Below are positions 1 through 9,598 of a stretch of 64,000 nucleotides of DNA, in pieces. Within the stretch, counting starts at the first letter, position 1. Each line of letters begins with the position of its first letter. The stretch is taken from positions 1 through 64,000 of the forward strand of contig LNEE01000024.1 of assembly GCA_001464895.1 (NCBI GenBank), read 5' to 3'. A model generated the notes under the pieces. That model searched no databases, was not told where the DNA came from, and saw only the letters and a program-made list of their open reading frames with translations. The stretch is from Betaproteobacteria bacterium Ga0077532. Its GTDB lineage: Bacteria; Pseudomonadota; Gammaproteobacteria; Burkholderiales; Ga0077523. Made by a program: the position numbers and the translations under genes.

Positions 1-189
1 GGACAGATTCTGACGAATTCGACGAACGTATCGGGAATACGTGAGGAGAAAGCGGCGGAATATGGACCGCTCTCCCGCCGTTGCAGCCGAATCATCCCAA
101 GTCCGACAGGGTCCTCGTCCCTTCGAAATCGCGAGCGCGCCGCGGATCGCGCGAGAATAGCGCCTGCCCCACCCCGCCCGGAACCCGAA

Positions 190-1377
190 TTGTCCCGACT
201 CGTCGCCCACCTCGACATGGATGCCTTCTACGCGTCCGTGGAACTGCTGCGTTATCCGGATCTGGTCGGACAGCCAGTGGTGATCGGGGGCGGGCGGCGG
301 CACCAGCCGGTCCCGGCGGACGATGGCACGCGAACCTACGCCACCCTGCGCAACTACGTCGGCCGCGGCGTGATCACGACGGCCACGTATGCCGCGCGGG
401 CCTTCGGCGTGCACTCCGGGATGGGGCTGATGAAGGCCGCCGCCCTGTGTCCGCAAGCGGTGCTCCTGCCGGTGGATTTCGATCAGTACCGGCACTACTC
501 GCGCCTTTTCAAGGCCGCAGTGGCGGAAATCTCGCCGGTCATCGAGGACCGCGGCATCGACGAGATATACATCGACATGGCCGACGTCCCGGGCATCGAC
601 CTCGACGGCGGCCGCGAGGTCGCACGTCGCATCAAGGCTCGGGTACGCGAAGTCACGGGGTTGTCGTGCTCCATCGGTCTCGCGCCCAACAAGCTGCTCG
701 CGAAGATCTGCTCCGACCTCGACAAGCCCGACGGGATCACCGTGGTGACCGCCGAAGACATCCCCGCTCGCATCTGGCCGCTCCCCGCGAAGCGCATCAA
801 CGGCATCGGTCCGAAGGCGAATGCGAAGCTCGACGCCATGGGCATACGTACCATCGGCGATCTCGCCGCCGCCGACCCCGCGTTGCTCGTGGCGCGCTTC
901 GGCAGCGCCTACGGCGCATGGATGCACGAGGCCGCCCACGGGCGGGACGATCGTCCGGTGGTGACCTACCGCGAACCGAAGTCGTTCAGCCGCGAGACCA
1001 CGTTCGAACACGATCTGCACGTGAAGCACGACCGCGAGGCGCTCTCTGCAATCTTCACGCGACTGTGCGAACAGGTGGCGGCGGACCTCGCACGGAAGGG
1101 GTTCGTGGGCCGGACCATCGGGATCAAGCTGCGGTACGACAACTTCGAGACGGTGACCCGCGACCGCAGCATCGACCACTTCACCGCAGACGCCGCAGTG
1201 ATACGGCGCACGGCAGGCGAATGCCTGAAGCGCGTGCCGCTGGAGCGGCGGTTGCGCCTGCTGGGCGTGCGCGTAGGTGCAGTGATGAAAGCCGACGAGG
1301 CCGCAGCCCAAGCCGGCCGCCACGCCGGTGAAGCAGAGGTTCCGTACGCCGCGACGTTGCCGTTGTTCGAGACGTAG
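190..1377 (+). CDS. dinB: DNA polymerase IV (Y-family translesion polymerase)
   Basis: 395 aa, family-typical length. This is an error-prone lesion-bypass polymerase acting in the cytoplasm. The N-terminal DMDAFYASVE motif carries catalytic Asp9, and GIDEIYID carries the Asp124/Glu125 metal ligands (Asp8/Asp103/Glu104 in E. coli Pol IV). A helix-hairpin-helix segment (INGIGPKANAKL) and a little-finger domain follow. The start is TTG at 190, because the next in-frame Met lies inside the catalytic motif; no strong Shine-Dalgarno is visible. The C-terminus ends LPLFET, resembling a beta-clamp-binding QL(S/P)LF peptide, which is expected for Pol IV. No LexA box was identified upstream. Confidence 0.95.
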   Translation: MSRLVAHLDMDAFYASVELLRYPDLVGQPVVIGGGRRHQPVPADDGTRTYATLRNYVGRGVITTATYAARAFGVHSGMGLMKAAALCPQAVLLPVDFDQYRHYSRLFKAAVAEISPVIEDRGIDEIYIDMADVPGIDLDGGREVARRIKARVREVTGLSCSIGLAPNKLLAKICSDLDKPDGITVVTAEDIPARIWPLPAKRINGIGPKANAKLDAMGIRTIGDLAAADPALLVARFGSAYGAWMHEAAHGRDDRPVVTYREPKSFSRETTFEHDLHVKHDREALSAIFTRLCEQVAADLARKGFVGRTIGIKLRYDNFETVTRDRSIDHFTADAAVIRRTAGECLKRVPLERRLRLLGVRVGAVMKADEAAAQAGRHAGEAEVPYAATLPLFET

Positions 1378-1410
1378 GCGAGACGCGCCAGGGCGAGGCG
1401 CTTGGACCGA

Positions 1411-1645
1411 AGCGATCGCTTTCGCGGGCATGGCCCGCTCCTACAAGAGCACGGCCCACGCCGACATCGGCCGCGCATCAACGGGGGATATACAAGGGGC
1501 CCTCCCCTTGTTGGTAGCTCTACGCGGGCCCCCGCAGCGGGCCGTCAGGCCCGAGAGGGGCCCATGGCCCCGAAAGCGGTCGATGCAAGGAGGCGCTTCG
1601 ACCGGAACGGGCGCTCTCGCGGGCATGGCCCGCTCCTACAACAGC
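1411..1645. repeat. REP-like palindromes in mosaic arrangement
   Basis: The gap between dinB and the convergent acyl-CoA dehydrogenase contains three copies of a REP-like palindrome. One reversed copy lies at about 1411-1450 (core GGGCATGGCCCGCTCCTAC). One forward variant lies at about 1548-1585 (GGGCCCATGGCCCCGAAAGC), and another reversed copy at about 1611-1645. The same two palindrome types form the large array at 25.8-26.9 kb. They sit between the 3' ends of converging genes, a usual place for REPs. No coding signal was seen in this gap. Confidence 0.75.
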
Positions 1646-1667
1646 GTGCCGCATCCACTCGTCCGCC

Positions 1668-2837
1668 CTACATCCGCTTCGCCACTTCCTCCAGCAACAC
1701 CTCCGTCGCCCCGCCGCCGATGGCCTGCACCCGCGCGTCGCGCGACATCCGTTCGATGGCGCTCTCGCGCATGTAACCCATCCCGCCGTGGAACTGCAGG
1801 CAGTCGTACATCACCTCGTTCACCAGCGTTCCCGCCAGCGCCTTGATCATCGACACCTCCTTCACCACCTGCTGACCCTGCGCGTCGCGCCACGCGGTCT
1901 GGTGAATGAGCGCCCGGGCTGCCTCCACCTGGGACAGGCGCTGCGCAAGCCGCTGGCGGATCACCTGCTTGTCCCACAGCGCGGCACCGAAGGCCTTCCG
2001 CTGCTTCACCCAGTCGATCGTGATCTCGATGGCCTTCGCGGCCTCGCCCATCGCCTGCGCGCCAAGCACGATGCGTTCGTTCTGCAGGTTCTTCACGAGG
2101 GACCGGAAGCCGCCGTTCTCCTCGCCCAGCAGATTCGCGGCCGGGACACGGCAGTCCTCGAACACGAGTTCCGCGGTGTCGCTCGACAACCAGCCCTGCT
2201 TGTCGAGCGGCCGCGCCACGCGGAAACCCGGCGTGCCCTTCTCGACGATGAACATCGACATCTGGTGATTGCGCCCCGGCTCGCCGGTCTTGGCAGCGAC
2301 GAAGTACACGTCGGCGTACACGCCGTTCGTGATGAACATCTTCGTGCCGTTCAGCACCCAGTGGTCGCCGTCGCGCCGCGCCGTCGTGCGCATCGAAGCG
2401 AGGTCTGAGCCGGCATCGGGCTCGGTCATCGCGACGGCAGCGATCTTCCGGCCGGCCACGAGGTCCGGCATGAAGCGCGCCTTCTGCTCGGCATTGCCCG
2501 CGTGCTGAAGGTGCGGCGTGGCCATGTCGGTGTGGACCAGTACGGTGATCGCGAAGCCACCGTATGTGGACCGCCCCAGTTCCTCGGCCAGAACGACGGT
2601 GGCGAGCGTGTCGAGGCCGCTGCCGCCGTGCTCCGGATCGAAGCGGATGCCGAAGAGGCCGAGCTCGCCCATCTCGCGGAGGATCTCGCGGGGGACGAAG
2701 CCCGCTGACTCCCAGGCGTCGGCGTGCGGGATCACGCGCTCGGCGACGAATCGGCGGACGGTGTCGCGCAGCAGTTCGTGGTCGTGATCGAAGAAGGGGT
2801 TGGCGGCGATTCCCGCCGGGGCCGTGGGTGCATTCAT
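1668..2837 (-). CDS. acyl-CoA dehydrogenase
   Basis: 389 aa from ATG 2837; upstream in-frame codons would add a non-family tail. This is an FAD-dependent acyl-CoA dehydrogenase that introduces a 2,3-double bond and passes electrons to ETF. The AMTEPDAGSD and MFITNG flavin/substrate motifs are present, as is the C-terminal GGMGYMRE...RDARVQAIGGGATE signature. The Glu of the MCAD-type EGT motif is Gly here. Glu254 in NERI lies where isovaleryl-CoA and long-chain dehydrogenases carry the catalytic base, so a branched- or long-chain substrate is more likely (inference). It stands alone, divergent from the PYP gene, with no thiolase or hydratase beside it. Confidence 0.9.
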   Translation of the reverse strand: MNAPTAPAGIAANPFFDHDHELLRDTVRRFVAERVIPHADAWESAGFVPREILREMGELGLFGIRFDPEHGGSGLDTLATVVLAEELGRSTYGGFAITVLVHTDMATPHLQHAGNAEQKARFMPDLVAGRKIAAVAMTEPDAGSDLASMRTTARRDGDHWVLNGTKMFITNGVYADVYFVAAKTGEPGRNHQMSMFIVEKGTPGFRVARPLDKQGWLSSDTAELVFEDCRVPAANLLGEENGGFRSLVKNLQNERIVLGAQAMGEAAKAIEITIDWVKQRKAFGAALWDKQVIRQRLAQRLSQVEAARALIHQTAWRDAQGQQVVKEVSMIKALAGTLVNEVMYDCLQFHGGMGYMRESAIERMSRDARVQAIGGGATEVLLEEVAKRM

Positions 2838-3015
2838 GGGGATACTCGGAGCCGGAGAATCCCGAAGATACCCCGGGTCGTCGCCGCTGGGCACCCCGAC
2901 GCGCGCGCCGGCACGGTCATGCGGTCCGCGAATCCATGGAAGTGCTCAAGATCGCACCGACCTGACCGTTCAGCACGGGACCTCCGCCATGCGGATCCGA
3001 CCGGTGAGCATACGA

Positions 3016-3408
3016 ATGGAAACACTGACCCGCCCCACTTTCGAAAGCGCCGATCTGCCGGACTGGATGGCCACGTGCCGAGAACAGGAACTCGACGATC
3101 TCGACTTCGGCGTGATCGGCTTCGATCTGGACGGTCGCGTGCAGCGCTACAACGCGACCGAATCCCGCCTGGCGGGCCTGGCGACTGCGCGCGTGCTCGG
3201 GCAGATGTTCTTCACGAGTGTCGCGCCCTGCATGAACAACTTCATGGTGTGCCAGCGCTTCGAGGACGCGCTGCGCGACGGCACGCCGCTGGACGACACC
3301 ATCGACTACGTCCTGACGCTGCGCATGCGGCCGGTGAAGGTGAAGCTCCGCCTGCTGGCCCGCCCGGGCGAGGGCTTCCGGTACGTTCTCGTCCAGCGAC
3401 GCATCTAG
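3016..3408 (+). CDS. pyp: photoactive yellow protein (PYP) homologue
   Basis: 130 aa single PAS domain that aligns end to end with the 125-aa PYP of Halorhodospira as I remember it. The offset is constant at three residues through the chromophore Cys. Tyr45, Glu49 and Cys72 match PYP Tyr42, Glu46 and Cys69 (motifs RYNATE and VAPC). RPVKVK near the C-terminus matches PTKVK. Thr50 and Arg52 of PYP are replaced by Ala and Leu. In the family, a p-coumaroyl thioester on the Cys makes a blue-light sensor. ATG 3016 is chosen because it reproduces the PYP N-terminal cap. The diguanylate cyclase gene follows after 7 nt, so the light signal may feed c-di-GMP synthesis (inference). The chromophore genes (tyrosine ammonia lyase, coumaroyl-CoA ligase) are not in this window. 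Confidence 0.85.
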   Translation: METLTRPTFESADLPDWMATCREQELDDLDFGVIGFDLDGRVQRYNATESRLAGLATARVLGQMFFTSVAPCMNNFMVCQRFEDALRDGTPLDDTIDYVLTLRMRPVKVKLRLLARPGEGFRYVLVQRRI

Positions 3409-3415
3409 CAGCACC

Positions 3416-4759
3416 GTGGCCTCCGCCATGCATGCACTGGACGACATCGCCGCCGAACACGAGGCGCTGCTGCAGTTCCTCTATCTCGCGCCCGTGGGGA
3501 TCGTGCAGACGACGCCCGACGGCACGATCGGCATGATCAACCCGCTGTCCGCGCAGTTGCTGATGCCGCTCGCGACCGACGGCAATCTCGTCAACCTCTT
3601 CGACGCGCTCGATCCCGTGGCGCCGGAACTCCGTGCCATGGTGGCCGGCTTCACGGCCGCGAGCGGCGCCGTGTGCGACGGACACCGGGTGCAGCTCACC
3701 GCCGGCATCCCCGGCCGCGAGGACCCTCGCTTCCTTTCGGTGAGCCTCGTGAAGCTCGACGCCGAGCGCTTCATGGCCGTGCTGTCCGACATCACGCTCG
3801 TCATGCGGCGCGAACAGCAGCTCAAGCAGAGCGAGGCGTGGTTCAACGCGATCCTGACGGGCGTGTCCGACTATGCCCTGGTGACGCTCGACGAGGTTGG
3901 GCGCATCGAGCGCTGGAACGCGAGCATCGGGCGCGTCACCGGGCTGCGGCGGCAGGAGGTGGAGCGCCAGCCCTTCTCCATCCTGTCTCGACCCGACGAG
4001 ACCCCGGCGGAGCGCATCGACGACCGGCTGCGGGAGGCCGACGCCAACGGTTGGAGCCTAGAGGACGGTTGGTATCGCCGCGCCGACGAGACCCGTTTCT
4101 GGGGCAGCACGATGATCGCCCCGCTCCACGATCCCGTCGCACCCGGCGAGAGCGCGCCGCCAGGCGGCTCCGAGCGGCGGTATGCCCTCATCGTCCGGGA
4201 CATCACCGACAAGCGCGACGCCGCCGAGGATCTCCGCCGGGCGGCCGTGACCGACCATCTGACGGGCATCGCCAACCGGCGCGCCTTCTTCGACGCCGCC
4301 GCCCGCGAACTCGAACGCTGGCGCCGCGCGCCGCGCCCGCTGTCCCTCCTGCTCATCGACGCGGACCACTTCAAGAACGTGAACGACCGGCACGGCCATC
4401 CGACCGGCGACGCCGTCCTGCGCGCCATCGCGACCACGCTGTCGGGCACGGCACGCGAGATCGATGTCGTCGCGCGCCTCGGTGGGGAGGAGTTCGTGGT
4501 GCTGCTGCCCTCGACCGACGTCGCCGGCGCAGCGGCGGTGGCCGAACGGATCCGCGCCGCGATCGCCGCGATCGCCGTCGAATCGAATGGCACGCTGGTC
4601 CGCTGCACCGTCAGCATCGGCATCAGCACGATGGGTCGCGATGTCACCGGTCTCGACGCCCTTATCGAACGCGCCGACGAGGCGCTCTACGTGGCGAAGG
4701 CTGCCGGCCGCAACCGGGTCAAGGTGCACGGCGCCTGCATGGCGCCGGCTGTCGGCTGA
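3416..4759 (+). CDS. PAS-PAS-GGDEF diguanylate cyclase
   Basis: 447 aa from GTG 3416 (ATG 3428 is an alternative; neither has a clear Shine-Dalgarno). Two PAS-like domains (about 20-135 and 140-280) precede a GGDEF domain. The active-site motif is GGEEF at 356-360, with an RxxD inhibitory site (REID, 347-350) exactly five residues before it. A catalytically active, product-inhibited cyclase making c-di-GMP from two GTP is therefore expected. No transmembrane segment is seen, so it is probably cytosolic. It lies 7 nt after the PYP homologue in the same orientation, suggesting an operon. Known PYP-phytochrome-cyclase proteins (Ppd) make functional coupling plausible, but that coupling is inferred. 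Confidence 0.9.
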   Translation: MASAMHALDDIAAEHEALLQFLYLAPVGIVQTTPDGTIGMINPLSAQLLMPLATDGNLVNLFDALDPVAPELRAMVAGFTAASGAVCDGHRVQLTAGIPGREDPRFLSVSLVKLDAERFMAVLSDITLVMRREQQLKQSEAWFNAILTGVSDYALVTLDEVGRIERWNASIGRVTGLRRQEVERQPFSILSRPDETPAERIDDRLREADANGWSLEDGWYRRADETRFWGSTMIAPLHDPVAPGESAPPGGSERRYALIVRDITDKRDAAEDLRRAAVTDHLTGIANRRAFFDAAARELERWRRAPRPLSLLLIDADHFKNVNDRHGHPTGDAVLRAIATTLSGTAREIDVVARLGGEEFVVLLPSTDVAGAAAVAERIRAAIAAIAVESNGTLVRCTVSIGISTMGRDVTGLDALIERADEALYVAKAAGRNRVKVHGACMAPAVG

Positions 4760-4884
4760 ACGGCCGGGCTGGGGGACACCCCGGCAGAGCCGCCCGCAGC
4801 ATCCGGAGACCGCGGCACGAACGACACGGGGCCACCGTGCACCGGTGACCCCGTTCGAGAAGACCGCGGCAATACGCGCGCGGA

Positions 4885-7044
4885 TCAGAAGTCGTAGCGG
4901 GCGCCGGCGAACACGAGACGCTTCCGGCCGGCCACCATGCCGTCGACCCGGCTCACGAGGTACTCGCGATTGGTCAGATTCTGGCCGCTGAGGAACAAGG
5001 TGAGTTTCGAACCCTCGGGCCGGTAGTTGATGGACGCGTTCACCAGTCCGAAACCAGGGATGGACCCGCACACGCCGCTGAGAGGATCCCCATCGCAGTC
5101 GCGCGTCGGCGCATCCGGCTCCTGCATGCTCCGGTAGACCACGCCGATCCGGGCATCCAGACCTGCGGTGTGCCGATAGCCGACGCTCAGCGAACCGAGA
5201 TGGCGCGGCGCATAGGGCAGGCGGCCACCTGCGAAGATGCCGTCGCCGGGGTTCTGCCCGTCCTTGCGGAACTCCGCAACCGCAAGGTTGGTGTAGGCGC
5301 CCAGAAGATAGATGTCGTGGGAGATGTTCATCAGCGGTGCGAAATCGATCCGGCCCGCGATCTCGAGACCGGCATGCCGGGACTCGCCGCCATTCACGAA
5401 CCGGCCGGCCGAGCTCTGGATCACGATCTGGTCGAACTGCGTCAGGAACGCGGTGGCGGTGAGGTCGACACCCGGGACGTAGCGGCTGCGCACCCCCAGT
5501 TCCCAGTTCGTGCTTTTCTCGGGCTGCGTGGCATCGATGGTGAAGTCATCGAGATCCCGGCTCGGACGCGGCGGCGCGAAGCCCCGGTGCACACCGCCGA
5601 AGATCGTCGTGTCCGCGAGCCCGTTCCACGCCACGCCGAAACCGGGCAGCACCACCGTCTGGTTGTTCGTGAGGCTGGAAAAGCCCGCTGCTCCGCCAGC
5701 CCGTGTGACGACGGTCTCCGTTTTCACGTCTTCGATGCGCACGCCCGGGGTGATGGCCCAGTCACCGATGTTGAGGGTGTTCTGCGCGTAGTACGAGAGG
5801 GCGCGCACCTCGATCCCGATACGCTCGCGCGGCAGAGAGTTCGCCCGGGCGAACGACAGATCCTGGAAGCTTGCCGTATCGCCCCGGTACTGCTCACGAT
5901 TCTGGTCCTCCACGTGATAGCGGAAACCCACCACCGCATTGCTCCGCACGCCGAAGAGATCGTGTTCGAAATCGAGCCTGGGTTCGATGCCCGTGTACGC
6001 GAAATCCCGCGGTCGCCAGCGGCCACCGCACTGGGCACCGTTCGCGAGGTTGTTGCGGTCGACGCCACCCGGGCAGCGCTCGATCTGCGAGAACCCGTTG
6101 TTGCCACCTGGATCGTTGATCTGCCGGAACGACGCCCGGGTGGAATCGACATGGTAGATCTGCGTGGAGAGGGTCATCCGATCGGTGGGGCGCCACAGGT
6201 GCTGCAGCTGGATCGCGGTGCGCTCGTGCTGGAAGCGGTCCTGATTTCCCGTCGGCGCCTGAAACTTGTTCTGCGCATACTCCGCCACGCCGAGGCCCGT
6301 CTCAGAGATGTGGGAATCCTCTTCGTAGACCGATATCTTGGCGCGCAACTCCTGGGTGTCGGTCAGTGCGAACCGGCCCTTCAGCGCGAAGTCGCGAACG
6401 TCGAAGTCGTGGTTCTCGCGTACGCCGTCGCCCTTTCTCTGGAGTGCGTCGATCATGAATCCGGCGCGCTCGTTGCCGTAGCCCACGTTCGCGTGGAGGC
6501 TGCGGAAACCCTGGTTGCCGACAGCGCCGGAAACACTGCCCGCCACGCCATCGCGCGGGATCGGGCGCGTGACGAAGTTGATCATGCCGCCCACCGTCTG
6601 CGGGCCGTACAGGATCTGTCCGGCACCCTTCACGACCTCGATGCGCTCCACGCGCTCCAGTGGGGTCGAGTAGTGGGCGGACGGATCGCCGTAGGGGCCG
6701 AGGAAGATCGGCATGCCGTCCTCGAGCAGCAGCGTGCGGGAGGTCCGCCGCGGGTCGAGACCGCGCACGCCGATGTTGAGCCCGAGACCCATGGAATCCT
6801 CGTCCACCACGTGCACGCCGCTCACGCCATCGAGCGCCTCCTTGATGGAGAACGGGGCCCGAGCGTCGAGCGCCTTGCGGTTCACGATCTCGAACGAACC
6901 GGGCACCGACTCGAGCCGCTCAGGGAGAATGCCGCGCACCTTCACGGCCGGCGCTTCGAGGGTCCCCTGAGCAAAGACCGTGGCAGGAAGAGCGGCCGAC
7001 AAGGCGAGCGGCAGCAGGCAACGCATGCGGGAGCGATGAGACAT
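4885..7044 (-). CDS. TonB-dependent outer-membrane receptor (ferric siderophore/dicitrate type)
   Basis: 719 aa from ATG 7044, which is preceded by AGGA at a good distance; ATG 7053 and 7026 are alternatives. The signal peptide ends ALPATVFA|Q. The plug domain has the typical run GVSGV...GLNIGVRGLDPRR, GPYGDPSAHYSTPLERVERIEVVKG split over two stretches, and ILYGPQTVGGMINF. A long beta-barrel ends in the terminal aromatic ARYDF. It resembles FecA-like receptors, which import ferric chelates using TonB/ExbBD energy; such a system lies at 37.1-39.0 kb. No FecI/FecR pair is adjacent and no Fur box was identified. The ligand cannot be assigned from sequence. Confidence 0.88.
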   Translation of the reverse strand: MSHRSRMRCLLPLALSAALPATVFAQGTLEAPAVKVRGILPERLESVPGSFEIVNRKALDARAPFSIKEALDGVSGVHVVDEDSMGLGLNIGVRGLDPRRTSRTLLLEDGMPIFLGPYGDPSAHYSTPLERVERIEVVKGAGQILYGPQTVGGMINFVTRPIPRDGVAGSVSGAVGNQGFRSLHANVGYGNERAGFMIDALQRKGDGVRENHDFDVRDFALKGRFALTDTQELRAKISVYEEDSHISETGLGVAEYAQNKFQAPTGNQDRFQHERTAIQLQHLWRPTDRMTLSTQIYHVDSTRASFRQINDPGGNNGFSQIERCPGGVDRNNLANGAQCGGRWRPRDFAYTGIEPRLDFEHDLFGVRSNAVVGFRYHVEDQNREQYRGDTASFQDLSFARANSLPRERIGIEVRALSYYAQNTLNIGDWAITPGVRIEDVKTETVVTRAGGAAGFSSLTNNQTVVLPGFGVAWNGLADTTIFGGVHRGFAPPRPSRDLDDFTIDATQPEKSTNWELGVRSRYVPGVDLTATAFLTQFDQIVIQSSAGRFVNGGESRHAGLEIAGRIDFAPLMNISHDIYLLGAYTNLAVAEFRKDGQNPGDGIFAGGRLPYAPRHLGSLSVGYRHTAGLDARIGVVYRSMQEPDAPTRDCDGDPLSGVCGSIPGFGLVNASINYRPEGSKLTLFLSGQNLTNREYLVSRVDGMVAGRKRLVFAGARYDF

Positions 7045-7189
7045 CGGAAGCATCCTGGATCGACAGTGGAACGAGCGCGGAGCGTACGTATCTCCACCGC
7101 GAGGGCACCCGGGAACGATTCCTTGTTCTCTGCCTGCGCGTTCCCGAGATCTGCCCGATCCCCACGGGCGCGGGCTGTCTGACGCGCCC

Positions 7190-7825
7190 CTACGCCTCCA
7201 CCGCCCGCCACAGATACCACGCTGCCACGCTGCGGTACGGGGCCCACCGCTCCCCGTGCGCGCCCAGTTCGCGAGGCTTGATGTCGTCGCGCCCGCGCGC
7301 ATGGCGCAGGAAGCCGGCGCGCACCCCGTAGTCGTCGATCGGCAGGACATCGAGGCGGCCGAGGCCGAAGATCAGGAACATCTCGACCGTCCACCGCCCG
7401 ACTCCACGCACCTGCGTGAACCGCTCGATGATCGCCTCATCGTCGAGGCGGGCGATGCCCGATCGCGACACCGGCACGACACCCGACACTGCCGCCTCGG
7501 CGATGGCGCGCACGTACGAGATCTTCTGCCGGGAGAGTCCCGCGCCGCGGAGCGCCTCGTCGGAAGTTCCAAGCACCTCGGCCGGCGCGGGAAAGCCACT
7601 GCCCGGATGCAACGCCACGAATCGCGCAAGGATCGCCGCCGCGGCGTTGCCGTGGAGCTGCTGATGCATCACGGCGCGCACGAGGGACTCGTACGGCCCG
7701 CGCCGCCAGTGGGGCTTAAGGGTGCAGGGCCCGTGGCGCGCGACCAGGCGGCGCATGAGCGGATCGGCGGCAGCGAGTGCGCGATCGGCAACAGCGAGCG
7801 CGGCGAGATGGGCGGCGGGGGTCAT
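7190..7825 (-). CDS. DNA-3-methyladenine glycosylase II (AlkA/HhH-GPD family)
   Basis: 211 aa. It excises alkylated bases in base-excision repair. The helix-hairpin-helix is visible in [11 protein letters not shown] (about 139-149). The catalytic Asp lies in [11 protein letters not shown] (Asp164/165). The [15 protein letters not shown] segment matches the conserved helix of AlkA-like enzymes. The protein lacks the N-terminal AlkA domain and has no C-terminal iron-sulphur Cys cluster, so it is a compact glycosylase rather than an EndoIII type. It lies 145 nt upstream of the receptor gene on the same strand and diverges from the hydratase gene. Confidence 0.88.
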   Translation of the reverse strand: MTPAAHLAALAVADRALAAADPLMRRLVARHGPCTLKPHWRRGPYESLVRAVMHQQLHGNAAAAILARFVALHPGSGFPAPAEVLGTSDEALRGAGLSRQKISYVRAIAEAAVSGVVPVSRSGIARLDDEAIIERFTQVRGVGRWTVEMFLIFGLGRLDVLPIDDYGVRAGFLRHARGRDDIKPRELGAHGERWAPYRSVAAWYLWRAVEA

Positions 7826-8010
7826 GCGTCGACTGTACGACAGCCAGCACTTCCGCAGTCGTGACGTCCGCAGGCCCCGCGGGACTTGACGGGCACCGCG
7901 TCTCCGGAGGCATCATCGGCGGGGGAGGCATCGCTGCAGAGGCTCCGCCCGCATCCGCCCGCATCCACACAGGTCCACCCGTCGCGGCATCGACTGAGGA
8001 GAAACATCCG

Positions 8011-8799
8011 ATGGCAGCATCCGAAGCCGTGATCCATGCAGCAGCCGCGCGACTCCGGCGCGCCGCGGAAACCGGCATCCCGACCGGCCCCGTGCGCGAC
8101 GACCTTCCCCCGGGGGACATCGCCGCCGCCTACGCGATCCAGAAGGTGAACACCGACCATGCCCTTGCAGCGGGCCGGCGCCTCGTCGGCCGCAAGATCG
8201 GGCTCACGTCGAAGGTTGTCCAGAAGCAGCTGGGCGTCGACTCGCCCGATTTCGGCATGCTGTTCGCCGACATGGCGATGGCCGATGGCGACGAAGTCCC
8301 GGCGGGCGGCGTCCTGCAGCCCAAGGTCGAGGCCGAGGTCGCGCTGGTGCTCGGGCGCGATCTCCCGCATGCGGAACCCACCCTTGCCGACGTCATCGCC
8401 GCGACGGCCTACGCGCTCCCTGCGATAGAGATCGTTGGCAGCCGCATCGACAAGTGGGATATCCGGCTCGTCGACACCGTTGCCGACAATGCGTCGGCCG
8501 GGCTCTTCGTGCTGGGTACGACGCCGGTGAAGCTCGACGGCCTCGACTTGCGTCTCGCGGGCATGGTCATGGAACGCCGAGGCGACCAGATCTCCCTGGG
8601 CGCGGGCGCCGCCTGCCTCGGCAACCCGTTGAATGCGGCGCTATGGCTCGCGCGGACGATGGTCGCGGTGGGTGCTCCGCTGAAGGCGGGCGACATCGTG
8701 ATGACGGGTGCGCTCGGCCCGATGGCGCCGGTGGCACCCGGTGACGTCGTCGACGTGCGCATCGCCGGTCTCGGCAGCGTCCGCGCCGCCTTCGCCTGA
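8011..8799 (+). CDS. 2-keto-4-pentenoate hydratase (MhpD/DmpE-like)
   Basis: 262 aa from ATG 8011, preceded by GAGGAG at proper spacing. It belongs to the fumarylacetoacetase-fold hydratase/decarboxylase family that converts 2-hydroxypenta-2,4-dienoate to 4-hydroxy-2-oxovalerate in meta-cleavage pathways. Motifs include [12 protein letters not shown], the KVEAEVA metal-ligand region and EIVGSRI with D-W following. The next gene, 19 nt downstream, is a paralogue of the decarboxylase type. The two are a classic physically interacting pair in catechol meta-cleavage (XylJ/XylI). The dioxygenase, aldolase and dehydrogenase genes of such a pathway are absent here, so the substrate is uncertain. Confidence 0.85.
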   Translation: MAASEAVIHAAAARLRRAAETGIPTGPVRDDLPPGDIAAAYAIQKVNTDHALAAGRRLVGRKIGLTSKVVQKQLGVDSPDFGMLFADMAMADGDEVPAGGVLQPKVEAEVALVLGRDLPHAEPTLADVIAATAYALPAIEIVGSRIDKWDIRLVDTVADNASAGLFVLGTTPVKLDGLDLRLAGMVMERRGDQISLGAGAACLGNPLNAALWLARTMVAVGAPLKAGDIVMTGALGPMAPVAPGDVVDVRIAGLGSVRAAFA

Positions 8800-8818
8800 C
8801 CCGAACGGAATCCCGCCC

Positions 8819-9586
8819 ATGACCGACCTCCAGAAGCTCGCCGGTATCGTCGACGCCGCCGCGCACGACGCCCGCGCCATCGCGCAACTCTCCGCCACCG
8901 CCACCTTCAAGCTGGACGAGGCCTACGCCATCCAGCGTGTCAGCATCGATCGGCGGCTCGCCCGAGGCGAGCGGCGCGTGGGATTGAAGATGGGGTTCAC
9001 TAGCCGCGCCAAGGCCGTGCAGATGGGCGTCCACGATGTGATCTGGGGCCGCCTTACGGACGGCATGCTCATCGAGGAAGGCGGCAGCATCGATCTTGCG
9101 CGGTACGTGCATCCGCGGGTCGAACCCGAGATCGCGTTCCTGTTGAAGTCCCCGCTGGAAGGTCGCGTGACGGCGATGCAGGCGCTCGCGGCGGTCGATG
9201 CCGTGGCGTGCGCGCTGGAGATCATCGATTCCCGCTACGAGAACTTCCGCTTCTCCCTGGAAGATGTCGTCGCTGACAACGCCTCGTCGTCGGGTTTCGT
9301 CGTCGGCCCGTGGCGTCCGGCAGATACCGACCTCTCCAACCTCGGCATCGTGATGAGCTTCGACGGGCGACCCGTGCAGATCGGCTCGTCGGCAGCGCTG
9401 CTGGGGCATCCGCTGCGGTCCCTGGTGGCCGCCGCCCGCATGGCGGCCGCCGCCGGCGAGCGGCTGGAGGCCGGCAGCATCGTGATGGCCGGCGCCGCGA
9501 CGGCCGCCGAACCCCTGCGCGCCGGTATGTACGTGGAGGCCGAGGTGCAGAACCTCGGCCGCGTCGCGTTCAGCGTGCGGCCGTGA
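8819..9586 (+). CDS. 2-oxo-3-hexenedioate (4-oxalocrotonate) decarboxylase-like
   Basis: 255 aa from ATG 8819. It belongs to the same fold family as the preceding hydratase. Conserved stretches are LDEAYAIQ, GLKMGFTS, the metal-ligand segment HPRVEPEIAF, EIIDSRYENFRF and VADNASSSGFVVG; the last two are typical of the decarboxylase (XylI/DmpH) branch. The family is Mg2+-dependent and cytosolic, removing CO2 from 2-oxo-3-hexenedioate and handing the dienol to the hydratase. Co-transcription with 8011-8799 is likely. It converges on the amidase gene with only a 12-nt gap. Confidence 0.82.
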   Translation: MTDLQKLAGIVDAAAHDARAIAQLSATATFKLDEAYAIQRVSIDRRLARGERRVGLKMGFTSRAKAVQMGVHDVIWGRLTDGMLIEEGGSIDLARYVHPRVEPEIAFLLKSPLEGRVTAMQALAAVDAVACALEIIDSRYENFRFSLEDVVADNASSSGFVVGPWRPADTDLSNLGIVMSFDGRPVQIGSSAALLGHPLRSLVAAARMAAAAGERLEAGSIVMAGAATAAEPLRAGMYVEAEVQNLGRVAFSVRP

Positions 9587-9598
9587 GTCACCCTCAGT

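Noticed and set aside
1..189. Possible gene end or promoter upstream of dinB
   Set aside because: No frame with recognisable protein, no LexA-like palindrome and no clear -35/-10 pair could be supported.
5170..7182. 670-codon open frame antisense to the TonB-dependent receptor
   Set aside because: It mirrors the receptor gene on the other strand, has no recognisable domain, and arises from high GC content.
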